Shown piece by piece: positions 7,007 to 8,137 of a DNA stretch of 8,137 bases. The notes under the pieces are model-generated. The model had not been told where the DNA came from. It ran no database searches and saw only the letters and a list, made by a program, of their open reading frames with translations. The stretch's first letter is position 1. The number at the start of each line of letters is the position of its first letter. The stretch is from Thermodesulfovibrio sp. GTDB lineage: Bacteria; Nitrospirota; Thermodesulfovibrionia; Thermodesulfovibrionales; JdFR-85. The position numbers and the translations under genes were made by a program. Location: contig JALUSH010000227.1 in assembly GCA_027016675.1 (NCBI GenBank), forward strand, positions 1 to 8,137, read 5' to 3'.

Positions 7007-7686
7007 TAGAATGCTCAGATTACAGACATCTGAGCTCAAAAGCTTATGAGATTCTGAACAATGCCGTTCTCGAAAGTCTAAGAACAAAGGGCGCTTTCAC
7101 TGTCGCCCTGCCCGGAGGACGCTCACCGCAGGGGTTATTTGATTTGCTCAAGGATGCAGAGATGCCATGGCAGAAGATAAAGCTCTATTTCACTGATGAG
7201 AGGTGCCTTTCTCCTGAAAGTATCGAGAGTAATTATAATCTTATTCACAGGTTATTATTAAGATACATTAATATTCCTGAAAAGAATATATTCAGAATAA
7301 AGGGTGAAGCTGGTCCTGAGAAAGCTGCAAGGGAGTATGAGCTTATACTGAAAGACACCCTTGATTATCATGGCTTTGATCTATTACTTCTTGGTCTCGG
7401 GCATGACTGTCATATTGCCTCACTCTTTCCATACTCCTCGTTATTGAAGGAAAAAACAGGGCTGGCCTCACCGGTCTTTAATGCACCTGTAGCACCACGG
7501 GTAACAATAACATCCACAGTAATAAAATCATCAAAAAAGGTTGTCCTTCTTGTATCAGGTGCTGAAAAAGAGAAGGCCTTTAAAAAACTAATAGATACAA
7601 AAACCACCATAGAGGACTGCCCAGGGAAGTTAGCATATCATCATCCAAATTCTATAATTCTCTATGAACTCCGGTCATCTGTTTGA
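6991..7686 (+). CDS. pgl: 6-phosphogluconolactonase (DevB/SOL type)
   Basis: The 231 residues match the NagB-like DevB/SOL family, which hydrolyses 6-phosphogluconolactone to 6-phosphogluconate, the product of the upstream zwf being its substrate. Visible motifs are VALPGGRSPQGLF (38-50, phosphate-binding loop), LYFTDERCLSPESIESNY (65-82), the catalytic segment GLGHDCHIASLFP (135-147) and APRVTIT (168-174). The usual catalytic segment reads DGHxASLFP. Here the Gly is Cys140 while the neighbouring catalytic-type His141 and Asp139 are kept. Length is normal. The chosen ATG overlaps the last 16 bases of zwf, with no strong Shine-Dalgarno sequence (only AAGAAAG about ten bases upstream). The adjacent GTG codon at 6994 is a possible alternative. 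Translation probably depends on ribosomes finishing zwf. No rho-independent terminator is seen after the stop. Confidence 0.92.
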   Translation: MVGKIIECSDYRHLSSKAYEILNNAVLESLRTKGAFTVALPGGRSPQGLFDLLKDAEMPWQKIKLYFTDERCLSPESIESNYNLIHRLLLRYINIPEKNIFRIKGEAGPEKAAREYELILKDTLDYHGFDLLLLGLGHDCHIASLFPYSSLLKEKTGLASPVFNAPVAPRVTITSTVIKSSKKVVLLVSGAEKEKAFKKLIDTKTTIEDCPGKLAYHHPNSIILYELRSSV

Positions 7687-7737
7687 TTCAGTTTCTTACA
7701 TCAAAGCAGTGAAAACAGGATTCAATTACAAATTGTA

Positions 7738-7767
7738 TTGACAAATGCAAACTTTTTATATTATAAT
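7738..7767 (+). promoter_or_regulatory. Sigma70-type promoter for the thiamine gene
   Basis: A perfect -35 box TTGACA (7738-7743) and a perfect -10 box TATAAT (7762-7767) are separated by 18 bases. Transcription would begin near 7774, giving a leader of about 85 bases before the ThiS start. Immediately upstream of the -35 is a short palindrome TACAA-A-TTGTA (7727-7737), which could be an operator or chance. This is the clearest promoter in the window and marks the start of a new transcription unit after pgl. Confidence 0.8.
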
Positions 7768-7808
7768 CTTATCATCTGATTGTCATACCAATTTAGAGTT
7801 ATAAGGAA

Positions 7809-7877
7809 ATGATATTGAATACAAAAAAGTCAAGAGATACCTTTTTCAACATAAAAAAATGCATAAAATTCGTTTAA
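7809..7877 (+). CDS. Possible leader peptide overlapping the ThiS start
   Basis: A 22-codon frame (ATG 7809, TAA 7875-7877) starts in the leader of the thiamine gene and runs past the ThiS ATG at 7859 in another frame. The sequence AAGGA (7803-7807) is too close to the ATG (one base) but is well placed for an in-frame TTG at 7815 (seven bases). The ThiS ATG itself has no Shine-Dalgarno sequence. Translation of this small frame could therefore deliver ribosomes to ThiS by coupling. The peptide is Lys-rich and resembles nothing I know. It may equally be untranslated leader. Confidence 0.25.
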   Translation: MILNTKKSRDTFFNIKKCIKFV

Positions 7878-8137
7878 ATGGCAATCAATATAAGACAAGC
7901 TCTACTACAGTAGCCCAGTTATTACAGGAAATTGATATTCAAAAAGAAAGAATAGCTGTTGAGGTTAACTTTAATATAGTTAAAAAGTCCGAATATGAAA
8001 CATATCCTATTAAGGATAATGACGTAGTAGAAATCATCAGTTTCATTGGTGGAGGAACTATGGAAGACACTTTAGTAATAAGAGGGATAGAGTTCAAATC
8101 CCGTTTATGGGTAGGCACAGGTAAGTATAAGGATTTT
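7859..8137 (+). CDS. thiSG: ThiS-ThiG fusion: sulfur carrier plus thiazole synthase (partial)
   Basis: The frame is open from ATG 7859 to the right edge, 93 residues without a stop. Residues 1-66 are a complete ThiS: MHKIRLNGNQY start, ubiquitin-like length, IKDNDVVEIISFIGGG end, with the Gly-Gly-Gly tail at 64-66. In the usual protein that tail is the C-terminus, which ThiF adenylates and converts to a thiocarboxylate. Here it continues through Thr67 directly into ThiG: Met68, then VIRGIEFKSRLWVGTGKYKDF-like sequence (73-93), the family's N-terminal strand and GTGKY motif. ThiG condenses the ThiS sulfur, deoxyxylulose 5-phosphate and dehydroglycine into the thiazole of thiamine. Its catalytic Lys lies beyond the window. 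The ThiS ATG lacks a good ribosome-binding site; ThiS-like sequence begins exactly here, which decides the start. No TPP riboswitch motif is visible in the leader. The gene is cut by the window end, so its full length and any following thi genes are unseen. Confidence 0.9.
   Translation, partial: MHKIRLNGNQYKTSSTTVAQLLQEIDIQKERIAVEVNFNIVKKSEYETYPIKDNDVVEIISFIGGGTMEDTLVIRGIEFKSRLWVGTGKYKDF
8048..8056 (+). promoter_or_regulatory. Internal Shine-Dalgarno before the ThiG Met
   Basis: GGTGGAGGA contains a strong GGAGG core (8051-8055) four bases before the ATG at 8060, the codon where ThiG homology begins. The same bases encode the Gly-Gly-Gly tail of ThiS. Ribosomes could initiate here and make free ThiG in addition to the fused protein. 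Because Gly codons inevitably resemble GGxGG, part of the match may be coincidental. Confidence 0.45.

Noticed and set aside
7086..7200. Possible glucosamine-6-phosphate deaminase (NagB) identity for the gene after zwf
   Set aside because: NagB shares the fold, but the PGGRSP and HIASLFP motifs, the 231-residue length and overlap with zwf fit 6-phosphogluconolactonase.
7768..7858. TPP riboswitch upstream of the thiamine gene
   Set aside because: The leader is about 85 bases and AT-rich, and I could not find CTGAGA or the other conserved THI-element segments.

Overview
The window reads as a compact, AT-leaning chromosome segment of a Gram-negative bacterium. Supporting signs are a system II (ResB/CcsA) cytochrome c maturation pair, a periplasmic soluble lytic transglycosylase and a PilZ protein. 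The protein style would fit a Nitrospirota or Desulfobacterota-type organism, but that is an impression and was not tested. No phage, transposase, tRNA, rRNA or CRISPR array is visible.

Layout. From 1 to 3453 all genes are on the plus strand: the last 29 codons of an unrecognised gene, a PilZ-domain protein, a GlcD-like FAD oxidase, a CcsA-like protein and a short ResB-like protein. The first four are joined by a 2-base gap and two ATGA overlaps, so they are probably cotranscribed. The ccsA-like and resB-like genes are separated by 225 bases that hold a strongly structured 132-base inverted-repeat element (2558-2689). A soluble lytic transglycosylase gene lies on the minus strand (3535-5418), convergent with resB. 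It is divergent from zwf (5504-7006), which overlaps pgl (6991-7686). Together zwf and pgl encode the first two steps of the oxidative pentose phosphate pathway. The 85-base slt/zwf gap contains two AT-rich palindromes, and neither start has a visible Shine-Dalgarno sequence.

After pgl there is a near-ideal sigma70-type promoter (TTGACA, 18 bases, TATAAT). It precedes a thiamine gene that runs off the right edge.

The most notable observation is in that last gene. A complete ThiS sulfur-carrier domain ending in Gly-Gly-Gly continues in frame, with no stop codon and only one Thr between, into the start of ThiG (thiazole synthase). ThiS normally needs a free C-terminal glycine to carry sulfur, so this fusion raises a mechanistic question. 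An internal Shine-Dalgarno sequence in front of the ThiG Met suggests ThiG may also be made separately. Other points worth checking are the 132-base structured element, an Asp-to-Thr change in the WWD motif of the CcsA-like protein, and a Gly-to-Cys change in the Asp-Gly-His motif of 6-phosphogluconolactonase.
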